Part shown: piece by piece, positions 57,701 through 64,000 of the stretch
Numbering within the stretch: position 1 is the stretch's first letter
Layout of the letters: every line of letters begins with the position of its first letter
NCBI RefSeq assembly: GCF_036388275.1
Contig: NZ_DASVSF010000008.1
Coordinates: 124,001 to 188,000, forward strand
Reading direction: 5' to 3'
Origin: Longimicrobium sp.
GTDB taxonomy: Bacteria > Gemmatimonadota > Gemmatimonadetes > Longimicrobiales > Longimicrobiaceae
DNA: 64,000 nt
Made by a program: the position numbers and the translations under genes
The notes under the pieces: generated by a model
Database searches by the model: none
Told to the model about the DNA's origin: nothing
What the model saw: the letters and a program-made list of their open reading frames with translations, nothing else

Positions 57701-57878
57701 CCTGGTTGGTGACCACCGTCTGGCCTCCGCCCACGACGCTCACCGAGACGCCCTGCAGCGGGCTGTTCGAGCCCTGCTCGACCACCCGTCCACGGACGGT
57801 TCCCGCCTGCGCGACGGCCGCCACGGGCGCAAGCGCCAGGGCAAGAGCCACCGCAAGCAGCACACGAAGTCTTGTCAT
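54726..57878 (-). CDS. SusC/RagA-family TonB-linked outer membrane receptor
   Basis: This 1050-residue protein has a signal peptide (VLLAVALALALAPVAAVAQ). Then come a CarboxypepD_reg-like domain (GRVVEQGSNSPLQGVSVSVV), a plug (VRVRGASSITAGNEPLYVIDGVPL, SIEVLKDASAAAIYGSRASNGVV) and a beta-barrel of about 750 residues ending YTVGLNFGF with the terminal aromatic. It is an energy-dependent importer; the partner lipoprotein is encoded next. The start has AGGAGG eight bases upstream. The plug begins with LDEIVVIGYGQVERRNAG. No regulator or glycosidase gene is adjacent, so the substrate is unknown. The 372 bases upstream hold no gene. Confidence 0.96.
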   Translation of the reverse strand: MTRLRVLLAVALALALAPVAAVAQAGTVRGRVVEQGSNSPLQGVSVSVVGGGQTVVTNQEGRFALSNVPAGARTLRAARIGYGAQTRSVTVGAEPVEVNFALGTDVLGLDEIVVIGYGQVERRNAGGGAISSIRPSEVTANTPTPTVENVLQGRVAGVQVVQNSGVPGSAISVRVRGASSITAGNEPLYVIDGVPLIQGNFSTIQGAIGQTQGIDALSDLNPNEIESIEVLKDASAAAIYGSRASNGVVLISTKRGRAGERPDIRVQTYTGTQEAWNRPNFLNAQEYIEVYNEGFTADGYQDVYGVDNLFGYAGENVLIEVDPDVNTNWIDEVLQSAPISNVTASIAGGTERARYYVSGTRFQQDGIVSGYGFERMNGRVNLDYTANDRMTLGTSVSLTRGVIDRSRGDNTIYGPFANALASAPTDPVRDEEGEYNFNTLSYVNPVALNELNRAEERSFHVLGNAFLDYTLAEGLNARVNLGLDQYQLRGYLYDSPLVPPGSGSNGYGQVGNSFATKVLTEGTVNWQRDLNASNTFSGVVGTSYESNNSEFSSVFGTQFPSGLKQLASAATVTGGSSSLTEYDLASVFGRAQHTFRDRLTTTFNMRLDGSSRFGENNQWGLFPSAAVQYRVSEEPFMRNLGFVSNLALRASYGRTGNQEGLGDFASAGLFGGTGAYNDRPAIAPVQLGNPDLSWEKTDQLNLGADLGFLDDRFGLTFDWYRKYTSDLLLNRPIPLSTGFASITENIGEMRNMGVELGLRAQLVRAGSPQGFSWNTEFNVSHNDNVVTKLYNEQPISGSFVARVEEGQPLGFFRGYVMEGIFQTGDPICYTATGETTAQRNTRCAAAGLAFQSAFTVPGDVRFHDVNGDGVITSADQERIGDPWPDYTGGWTNNVSFAGLDLTVFTQFSQGNDIYNGNREYTDAFGTYFDNNSAHARDRWTPENPSTTEARSTFDDSNANARSSSRFVEDGSYVRIKNAVLGYNVPARLAGRMGMGSMRVYVQAQNLKTWTDYSGFDPEVNFSGAATVTRGIDFYTLPQARTYTVGLNFGF

Positions 57879-58250
57879 CCTGTCATCCTCCTGGTTTCGC
57901 GTCGGCCCGCAGGTAGGCCGACGATGCCGGAACAACACCTGCCCGATGCTGGTACCCGTTGCCGCGCGTCTCCGGCGCGGCCATCCCCCCTCCTCCTTCC
58001 CGGTCCGGCGTTCGCATGATGGGGCATCAAACAAGACGCGCGGCAGCCCGGGAACGTGACGCACCGGGTCGATGAAACGCACGCGGCGCCCCGGGTAGCG
58101 GGCCGGCGAACCGGAGGCCGTGCCTCCGCGACTGGACGTGGGTGGGGTTCCGGGTACTGATAAGGTGCGGGAAGTGTAACCGGGAACAGCGCTTGGCGCA
58201 AGCAGCAGGCATTCTGGTCCGGCCACCTACGGGAACGGGAGGGTCAGCGG

Positions 58251-58454
58251 GTGTTTACGTTCGAAACCACGCACCATGCGCTGTGGGCCGAAGAAGTGGC
58301 CCGCGACCACGGGGTGCCCGCCGAGGTGGTTCCCGCGCCGCCGGCCGCGCGGGCCCGGTGCAACCTGGCGCTGGAAACGCTCCCCGCCGACGAGGAGCGC
58401 ATGGCGGCGCTGCTGGACGGCGCGGGGGTGCCGTTCGGGCGGTGGGCCGGGTGA
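58251..58454 (+). CDS. DUF3343-family small protein
   Basis: This 67-residue protein starts at a GTG with GGGAGGG seven bases upstream. MFTFETTHHALWAEEVARDHGVPAEVVPAP is the typical opening of the DUF3343 family (putative Se/S carrier-like proteins), and a single cysteine lies in ARARCNLALETL. It then ends ALLDGAGVPFGRW. The family occurs with selenium or sulphur trafficking genes in other bacteria, but here none is adjacent. Its stop codon lies at the edge of an 8-bp satellite, so the 3' untranslated part consists of the repeat. Confidence 0.82.
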   Translation: MFTFETTHHALWAEEVARDHGVPAEVVPAPPAARARCNLALETLPADEERMAALLDGAGVPFGRWAG

Positions 58455-58459
58455 AGTGC

Positions 58460-58555
58460 GTGAGTGCGTGAGTGCGTGAGTGCGTGAGTGCGTGAGTGCG
58501 TGAGTGCGTGAGTGCGTGAGTGCGTGAGTGCGTGAGTGCGTGAGTACGTGAGTGC
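58460..58555. repeat. 8-bp satellite, GTGAGTGC, twelve units
   Basis: Twelve head-to-tail GTGAGTGC units, only the eleventh altered (GTGAGTAC), follow directly on the DUF3343 stop codon and end 20 bases before the 3' end of the convergent PAS/CxxC gene. The array is not coding in either gene. Units this uniform suggest recent slippage. Confidence 0.95.
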
Positions 58556-58575
58556 GGGGCCTCTCCGCGGTTCCT

Positions 58576-59232
58576 CTACCCCGAGGCGTCGATCTCGGCC
58601 ATCGCCCGTTCTTCGCATTCCGGGCAGTAGCCATGGGTCATCAGCAGTCCGTTGTCGGCCAGGAACGACACCAGGTGCCGCCACTCGCCCTGGCTTTCCT
58701 CCCCCGCGGGCACCCTGTGGCACTGGGCGCAGACGGGCAGGAACTCCTGGATCTTCTTCACGTGCCAGTGCGACTCCCGCAGCGCCTCCAGCGCCGAGCT
58801 CAGCTCGGCGGCCACCTTCGCCCGCTCGCGGGTGATGCGGGCGAGCTCGCTGGATAGCTCCATCAGCTCTTCCGCCACCTGCTTCTCGCGGTGCGACAGC
58901 GGCTCGCCGAAGAGCAGGCACGCGCCCCCCGCCCAGCGGACGCGGCAGGAAAGGGTGAACGCGTACCGCTCCCCGTCCGAAAAGGTCAGCAGCACGCCCT
59001 CCACCGGCCCCGCGCGCGCCGCCTCCATCGTGGCCAGGAGCAGCGACGCGCTGTTCGCCGTCAGCAGCCGTGCGACGGGTGTCCCTTCGGGGAGCGGCGC
59101 ATGGGCCCCCCGCGCGGCCTCGTTCCACCGCACCACCCTGGCGTCGGGGGAGAGCACCAGGAGGTGCACGGTTTCCGCCTGCCAGACGAAGTCGTCCGCC
59201 AGCGGGAGCGTATCGACGACGAGCAGCGTCAT
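58576..59232 (-). CDS. PAS-like sensor protein with C-terminal CxxC/CxxC module
   Basis: This 218-residue protein has an N-terminal PAS-like region (residues about 10-115, with VHLLVLSPDARVVRWNEAARG and YAFTLSCRVRW). A coiled coil follows (AEELMELSSELARITRERAK), then the four-cysteine module FLPVCAQCHRVP...THGYCPECEE. This module occurs at the ends of PAS and response-regulator proteins (ICxxCKKIRD-type) and probably binds zinc. There is no kinase or output enzyme domain. It is divergent from kaiC, with 361 bases between the starts. I start at MTLLVVDTLP. It may link a signal to the Kai/kinase system (inference). Confidence 0.82.
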   Translation of the reverse strand: MTLLVVDTLPLADDFVWQAETVHLLVLSPDARVVRWNEAARGAHAPLPEGTPVARLLTANSASLLLATMEAARAGPVEGVLLTFSDGERYAFTLSCRVRWAGGACLLFGEPLSHREKQVAEELMELSSELARITRERAKVAAELSSALEALRESHWHVKKIQEFLPVCAQCHRVPAGEESQGEWRHLVSFLADNGLLMTHGYCPECEERAMAEIDASG

Positions 59233-59593
59233 GATGAGAGGGCGTATGATGATGGAAGGTCCTGCGAGGAAGCTCCAATCTCGCGGCAAAGAGGTCCGCG
59301 CGGCAGTACCCGGCACCTTTCCGCCCGCGCGCCGCCGGCCCCACCCCATCAGCCTTGCACAAACCCTGGATCAGGATTTCACGCAAAGACCGACGCTGCA
59401 TGGGGTTCCAGATCTGGCGCATTTGGATCGGCCCCGTTATCATGGTATTCCCCACGGCCAGATCGGTCCGGGCTTCCCGCCCGGCACGCCGGTCCACTCC
59501 GCTGCCTCCCTGCTACCTTTTTTCGACGGCTCCACCGGCGTGCCGGCATTCCCCGGCGCGGCGCGCGGCCCGCGCTCCCTACCTCGATCCTTC

Positions 59594-61321
59594 ATGACGG
59601 AACCATCCACGCCCCTGGCCCTCAAGGCTTCCACGGGCATCCAGGGCTTCGACGAGATGACGGGCGGCGGGCTGCCGCGGTCGCGCATTACCGTGGTGCT
59701 GGGCTCGGCCGGGGCGGGAAAGACCGTCTTCGCCCTGCAGACCCTGGTGTGCGGGGCCACCGAGCACCACGAGCCCGGCATCTTCGTGGCGTTCGAGGAA
59801 GATACGCGCCGCATCATGGAGAACGCCCACTCGTTCGGCTGGGACCTTCCCGCGCTGGAGCGCGACCGGCTCTTCTTCCTGGACGCCTACGTTTCGCCCA
59901 CCGTGACGGTGGCGGGCGACTTCGACCTGGAGGGCATCCTGGCCCAGGTGGGAGAGCAGGCCCGGGCACTGGGAGCCACGCGCATCGTCTTCGACGGCAT
60001 CGACGTGCTGCTGTCGCTGCTCGACGGGCCCGTGGTGCGGCGCCGCGAGGTGTACCGGCTGTACGAGTGGCTGGCGCAGCGCGACTTCACCGCCCTGCTC
60101 ACCGTGAAGGCCGAGGGCCCCAACCTGCTGGCCGACCCCGAGTACCAGTTCCTTCCCTTCATGGCCGACGCGGTGGTGATGCTTACGCACGACATGCGCG
60201 AGCGGGTGAGCGTGCGCAGCGTTCGCGTGGTCAAGTACCGCGGCTCGGGGTTTTCGGAGAACGAATACCCGCTGACCATCACCTCGTCGGGGATCGAGGT
60301 GGCCACCTACGGCCGGGCCGAGCTTCAGTACCCCGTTTCCCGCGAGAAGCTGTCCACCGGCGTGCCGCGGCTGGACGCCATGCTGGGCGACGGCTGGTTC
60401 CGCGGCTCCAGCATCCTGATCACCGGCGTTCCCGGCACGGCCAAGACCACGCTGGCCGGCACCTTCGCCGACCGCTGCTGCCGCGGCGGCGAGCGGGTGA
60501 TGTTCCTTTCCTTCGACGAGCCGGCCGACCAGATCGTCCGCAACCTGTCGTCGGTGGGGCTGGACCTGGGCCGCTGGGTGAGTGAAGGGGTGCTCGACCT
60601 GTGGTCGCTGCGCTCGGAAACACGGAGCGTCGAAGAGCACCTGATCGACATCAAGCGCCGGATCGAGAAGAGCGGGGCCACCGTGGTGATCGTGGACCCC
60701 CTGTCGGCGCTGGCCAAGGCAGGGGGCGAGGTGGCCGCGGTGGATGCCAGCCTGCGGCTGCTGGACTTCGCCAAGTCGCGGGGAATCACCGCGCTGTGCA
60801 CCAGCCTGCAGAGCGGCAACGACCCGGTGATGGAAGCCTCGTCGCTGAACGTGTCGACCATCGCCGACACCTGGCTTCACCTGGCCTACCGCATTCGCGG
60901 GGGCGAGCGCAACCGCTCGCTCACCGTCATCAAGTCGCGGGGCATGGCGCACAGCAACCAGGTGCGGGAGCTGGTGCTGAGCGGCGAGGGCATCACCCTG
61001 TCCGACGTGTACAGCGCGGGCGGCGAGGTGCTGATGGGAACGGCGCGGTGGGAAAAGGAAGAGGAGATGCGGCGCGAGGCCGAGGCGGCCGAGCGCGAGA
61101 CCCGCCGCCGCCGGGCCGAGATGGAAGCGTCCGCCGCGGCCGTGCGCGCCCGCATGGAGCAACTGGCCCGCGAGCTGGACGGGCTGGAGGCGGAGCGCGA
61201 GGCGCTGGCGGCCGACGCCGAAGCCCAGGCCCACGCCCGGCGGGAGGCCATGGACACCATCGGCGTCCTTCGCCGCGGCGACGCCGACGCGCCCCCCGCG
61301 CACGCCGGGGCCGAGCCATGA
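59594..61321 (+). CDS. KaiC-like ATPase
   Basis: This 575-residue protein carries two RecA-like KaiC domains. The first has Walker A GSAGAGKT at residues 37-44 and catalytic glutamates in FVAFEED. The second has GVPGTAKT at 278-285 and FLSFDEP. Each is followed by a Walker B-like strand (RIVFDGIDVLL, VVIVDPLSAL). Sensor regions RSVRVVKYRGSGF and RSLTVIKSRGMAHSN follow. A C-terminal coiled-coil extension of about 75 residues (EEEMRREAEAAERETRRRRA) is not part of core KaiC. No autophosphorylation Ser-Thr pair like that of the cyanobacterial protein is evident. Coupled to kaiB and a kinase gene. Confidence 0.93.
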   Translation: MTEPSTPLALKASTGIQGFDEMTGGGLPRSRITVVLGSAGAGKTVFALQTLVCGATEHHEPGIFVAFEEDTRRIMENAHSFGWDLPALERDRLFFLDAYVSPTVTVAGDFDLEGILAQVGEQARALGATRIVFDGIDVLLSLLDGPVVRRREVYRLYEWLAQRDFTALLTVKAEGPNLLADPEYQFLPFMADAVVMLTHDMRERVSVRSVRVVKYRGSGFSENEYPLTITSSGIEVATYGRAELQYPVSREKLSTGVPRLDAMLGDGWFRGSSILITGVPGTAKTTLAGTFADRCCRGGERVMFLSFDEPADQIVRNLSSVGLDLGRWVSEGVLDLWSLRSETRSVEEHLIDIKRRIEKSGATVVIVDPLSALAKAGGEVAAVDASLRLLDFAKSRGITALCTSLQSGNDPVMEASSLNVSTIADTWLHLAYRIRGGERNRSLTVIKSRGMAHSNQVRELVLSGEGITLSDVYSAGGEVLMGTARWEKEEEMRREAEAAERETRRRRAEMEASAAAVRARMEQLARELDGLEAEREALAADAEAQAHARREAMDTIGVLRRGDADAPPAHAGAEP

Positions 61322-61596
61322 CGGCCGGGCCGCCGCCGGAGGCCGGCATGCACCTGCGCCTGTACGTGGCGGGAAACGCCCCCAACTCCGCCGCCGCCGT
61401 CCGCAACCTGCAGCGGGTGCGCGAGGAATTGGGCGAGTGCGAAGTGGAGATCGTGGACCTGTCGCAGACCCCCGGCCGTGCCCGCGAGGACGGCATCCTG
61501 GTCACCCCCGCGCTGGTGTGCCTGGCTCCCCGCCGGGCCCTGGTGCTGGGCAACCTTTCCGATACCGCGGCGGTCCTTGCCGCTCTTGGCCGATGA
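61318..61596 (+). CDS. KaiB-domain protein
   Basis: This 92-residue thioredoxin-like protein matches the KaiB fold: LRLYVAGNAPNSAAAVRNLQRV, CEVEIVDLSQTPGRAREDGI, and TPALVCLAPRRALVLGNLSDT with the conserved cis-proline. The length is close to that of cyanobacterial KaiB. Its ATG overlaps the kaiC stop (ATGA), and its stop overlaps the next start. It probably binds the KaiC ring or the adjacent kinase. No kaiA gene is present in the window. Confidence 0.92.
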   Translation: MTAGPPPEAGMHLRLYVAGNAPNSAAAVRNLQRVREELGECEVEIVDLSQTPGRAREDGILVTPALVCLAPRRALVLGNLSDTAAVLAALGR

Positions 61597-64000
61597 TTGC
61601 CCCCGCCCCCCCGCAGCAGCGCCTTCCCGAGCTCATCTCGCGGCTCGGCGCCCTTCTCGAAGAAATCGACGACGCCACCGGCGGCCAGGTGGACGCCCTG
61701 GTGGACCCGGCCGGCCAGGTGAGCTGGCTTCTGCGCGGCGCCCAGGAGGCGCTGGTGCGGCAGGAGCAGGAGTTCCGCGCCCTGGCCGAGAACTCCGCCG
61801 ACCTCATCCTGCGCGTGAGCCCGGGGCTCCGGGTGCTGTACGCCAACCCCGCGGCGCTGGGGATGCGGGGTGAGCCGCTGGAAACGCTGCGCGGGACGCC
61901 CCTTCACGTGGTTACGGGAGGCGAGGCGGGAACGGACGAGCTGCAGGCCGAGATCCAGGAGGTCGTGGCGACGGGCCAGCCGCGCGAGGCCGAGTTCGTC
62001 TTTGGCGAAGGCGCCTCCGGGCGCGTGCTCCACGCGCGCCTGAACCCCGAGCTGGGGACGGACGGCGAGCTCGCCTCCGTCCTGGCGGTGCTGCGCGACA
62101 CCACCGCCATCCATGCCTCCACCCGGGAGCTGGCGGCGGCGCACAAGCGCATCAGCGGCATCCTGGAAAGCGTCACGGACGCGTTCTTCTCGCTGGACGC
62201 CGGCTGGCGCTTCACGTACCTGAACTCGCGCGCCGAAACGCTGATGCGCCGGGAGCGCGCGGAGCTGCTGGGCCAGTCGCTGTGGGAGGCCTTTCCGTCC
62301 GCGGTCGGCACCCGGTTCGAAACGGAGTACCGCCGCGTGGCCGCCGAGCGCGTGCCGAGCGTGTTCGAGGAGTTCTACGCCCCGCTGAACACCTGGCGCG
62401 AGGTGCACGCGTATCCGGCCGAGGATGGCGGGGTGTCCGTCTACTTCCGCGACATCAGCGAGCGCAAGGCCCGGGAGCGCGAAACCGCCGACCTGGTGGA
62501 GCGGCTGGCGACCAAGCGCGCGCTGCTCGAGGCCGTGCTCCGCCAACTTCCCGTGGGCGTGGTGATCGCCGAGGCCCCGTCCGGGCGGCTGCTGATGGGC
62601 AACGAGCAGGTGGACCAGATCTTCGGCCACGGCTACCGGCCCTCGGCCTCCATCGGCGAGTACGGGGAGTGGGTGGGCCATCACCCCGACGGGCGCCGGG
62701 TGCAGTCCGAGGAGTGGCCCCTTTCCCGGGCGCTGCGCACCGGCGTGCCGGCCGGCCCCGACGAGTACCACGTGCCCCGGGCCGACGGCACGCGCGGCAC
62801 CGCCCGGCTGAGCGCCTCGCCGGTGATGGACGCGCAGGGCGCGGTGATCGCGGGGGTGGTGGTGATCGCCGACGTCACCGAGCAGCGCGGCGCGCTCGAC
62901 GCGCTGCGCGCCAGCGACGAACGCTTCCGGCTGGTGAACCTTGCCACCAACGACATCATCTACGACTGGGAGCTGGTGGCCGGCACGCTGGACTGGAACG
63001 CCGCCCTGGGCACCCTGGGACACGACCAGGCCACCGTTCCCCGGACGGCGGCCTGGTGGTACGAGCAGGTTCACCCCGACGACATCGTCCGCGTACGGGC
63101 CAGCCTGGACCGCTTCCTGGCCGGGAGGGGGCTCTTCTGGTCCGAGGACTACCGCTTCCGGCGCGCGGACGGCTCGTACGCCCGCGTGTACGACCGCGCC
63201 CACCTGGTGCGCACCGGCGACGGACGGCCGGAACGGATGATCGGCTCCATGCTCGACGTCAGCCAGCGCGACGCGGCCGACGCCGCGCTCCACCACCAGG
63301 CGCTGCTGCTGGACACCGTGGAGCAGGCGGTGATCGCCACCGACCCGCGGGGGCACATCACCTACTGGAACCGCTTCGCCGAAGAGCTCTACGGGTGGAA
63401 GCGCCACGAGGTGATGGGCCGCTCCGTGGTGGAGGTGACCCCCTCGGAAGAGATGATGCAGGAGGCCGCGAAGATCATGGAGCGGCTGTCGCGGGGCGAA
63501 AGCTGGTCGGGGCAGTTCCCGGTGCGGCGCAGGGACGGCACCACCTTCGTGGCCCAGGTGACGGACACGCCCATCTGCGGCCCCACGGGCGAGCTGGTGG
63601 GCGTGGTGGGAGTGTCGTTCGACATCACCGAGCGGCGCGAGCTCGAGGAGCAGCTTCGCCAGTCGCAGAAGATGGACGCCGTGGGGCAGCTGGCCGGCGG
63701 GGTGGCCCACGACTTCAACAACCTGCTCACCGTCATCCAGGGCACCGTCGAGCTGCTGAAGGCCGACCTGCCCCCGGCCGACCCCGTCCGCGACGACATC
63801 CACCAGATCGGCGAGGCGGCCGAGCGCGCGGCCACCCTCACGCGCCAGCTGCTGGCCTTCAGCCGCCGGCAGATCCTGAAGCCCCAGCCCGTGAACCTGG
63901 CCAGCCTGGTGAGCGGCCTGCTCCCCATGCTCAAGCGGCTGATCGGCGAGGACGTGGAGCTGCGCTTCCAGGCCGGCGCCGCGGCGGCGCAGGCCGAGGC
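61593..64000 (+). CDS. Multi-PAS hybrid-type sensor histidine kinase, 3' end beyond the window
   Basis: The first 802 residues are visible; the frame is open to the window end. Five or so PAS domains follow one another: LAENSADLILRVSPGLRVLY, ILESVTDAFFSLDAGWRFTYLNSRAE, LRQLPVGVVIAEAPSG, FRLVNLATNDIIYDWELV and LLDTVEQAVIATDPRGHITYWNRFAEELYGWK. A HisKA domain comes next with the phospho-histidine in GGVAHDFNNLLTVI. The ATP-binding domain should lie beyond the end. The ATG overlaps the kaiB stop (ATGA). KaiC-KaiB-kinase order suggests the kinase is the output of the Kai pair, as in proteobacterial Kai systems. Confidence 0.95.
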   Translation, partial: MIAPAPPQQRLPELISRLGALLEEIDDATGGQVDALVDPAGQVSWLLRGAQEALVRQEQEFRALAENSADLILRVSPGLRVLYANPAALGMRGEPLETLRGTPLHVVTGGEAGTDELQAEIQEVVATGQPREAEFVFGEGASGRVLHARLNPELGTDGELASVLAVLRDTTAIHASTRELAAAHKRISGILESVTDAFFSLDAGWRFTYLNSRAETLMRRERAELLGQSLWEAFPSAVGTRFETEYRRVAAERVPSVFEEFYAPLNTWREVHAYPAEDGGVSVYFRDISERKARERETADLVERLATKRALLEAVLRQLPVGVVIAEAPSGRLLMGNEQVDQIFGHGYRPSASIGEYGEWVGHHPDGRRVQSEEWPLSRALRTGVPAGPDEYHVPRADGTRGTARLSASPVMDAQGAVIAGVVVIADVTEQRGALDALRASDERFRLVNLATNDIIYDWELVAGTLDWNAALGTLGHDQATVPRTAAWWYEQVHPDDIVRVRASLDRFLAGRGLFWSEDYRFRRADGSYARVYDRAHLVRTGDGRPERMIGSMLDVSQRDAADAALHHQALLLDTVEQAVIATDPRGHITYWNRFAEELYGWKRHEVMGRSVVEVTPSEEMMQEAAKIMERLSRGESWSGQFPVRRRDGTTFVAQVTDTPICGPTGELVGVVGVSFDITERRELEEQLRQSQKMDAVGQLAGGVAHDFNNLLTVIQGTVELLKADLPPADPVRDDIHQIGEAAERAATLTRQLLAFSRRQILKPQPVNLASLVSGLLPMLKRLIGEDVELRFQAGAAAAQAE

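Noticed and set aside
55077..58019. Open frame of 980 codons opposite the SusC gene
   Set aside because: SusC motifs on the minus strand are unambiguous. The plus-strand frame is composition-driven and contains no recognisable domain.
58460..58555. Possible coding repeat (THALTHSR-type peptide)
   Set aside because: The reading frames through the satellite have no ribosome site and the flanking genes end outside it.

Overview
This 64 kb window is chromosomal DNA of high GC content (I estimate well over 65 percent) from a Gram-negative bacterium. A SusC/SusD pair, many lipoproteins with a lipobox, a KaiC/KaiB/histidine-kinase operon, a DUF3667 protein and dense coding with ATGA overlaps fit Gemmatimonadota, most likely a Longimicrobium-like organism. 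That assignment is inference from gene content. I see no rRNA, tRNA, CRISPR array, prophage or complete insertion sequence.

Layout. 0.2-5.6 kb: one minus-strand operon (M28 peptidase, ABC ATPase, ABC permease, BNR-repeat lipoprotein, TlpA-like thioredoxin, small protein). 5.6-6.5 kb: intergenic repeats. 6.5-8.8 kb: small membrane protein, YaiI-family protein, aminotransferase. 9.2-14 kb: TPR protein, TIG-domain lipoprotein, PP2C phosphatase and FHA protein, all minus. 14.2-19.7 kb: membrane diguanylate cyclase, DUF3667 protein, methyltransferase, acyltransferase, DksA-type zinc-finger protein. 19.9-25 kb: molybdenum-hydroxylase maturation genes (CoxI domain, XdhC, MocA) enclosing three tandem copies of an unrecognised zinc-ribbon membrane protein family plus the decayed tail of a fourth. 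25.3-27.6 kb: a small basic protein and an AlbA/Schlafen-type ATPase gene flanked by related palindromes. 27.7-30.7 kb: iron-sulphur and molybdopterin subunits of a xanthine-dehydrogenase-family enzyme, with no FAD subunit.

30.7-42.2 kb: repeats, lipoproteins, a DedA/YqaA-like membrane protein, lytic transglycosylase, topoisomerase IB, CNNM/CorC protein, two coupled alpha/beta hydrolases and small proteins. 42.3-45 kb: cysteine-rich MarR regulator, FAD oxidoreductase and ArsN1-like acetyltransferase, with a shared operator-like motif before the first two genes. 45-46.4 kb: tandem and dispersed repeats and a toxin-antitoxin pair. 46.4-53.2 kb: deoxyhypusine-synthase-like protein, DUF3108 protein, glycosyltransferase with a long charged tail, then aroB, a YbdK-type ligase and folK. 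53.3-57.9 kb: SusD/SusC nutrient uptake pair. 58.2-64 kb: DUF3343 protein, an 8-bp satellite, a PAS/CxxC sensor protein, and kaiC-kaiB-histidine kinase running off the window.

Several intergenic regions hold at least four families of dispersed repeats, often combined in the same order. With the zinc-ribbon tandem array, the palindrome-flanked ATPase and the MarR/flavoprotein/acetyltransferase operon, they are the least explained parts of the window.
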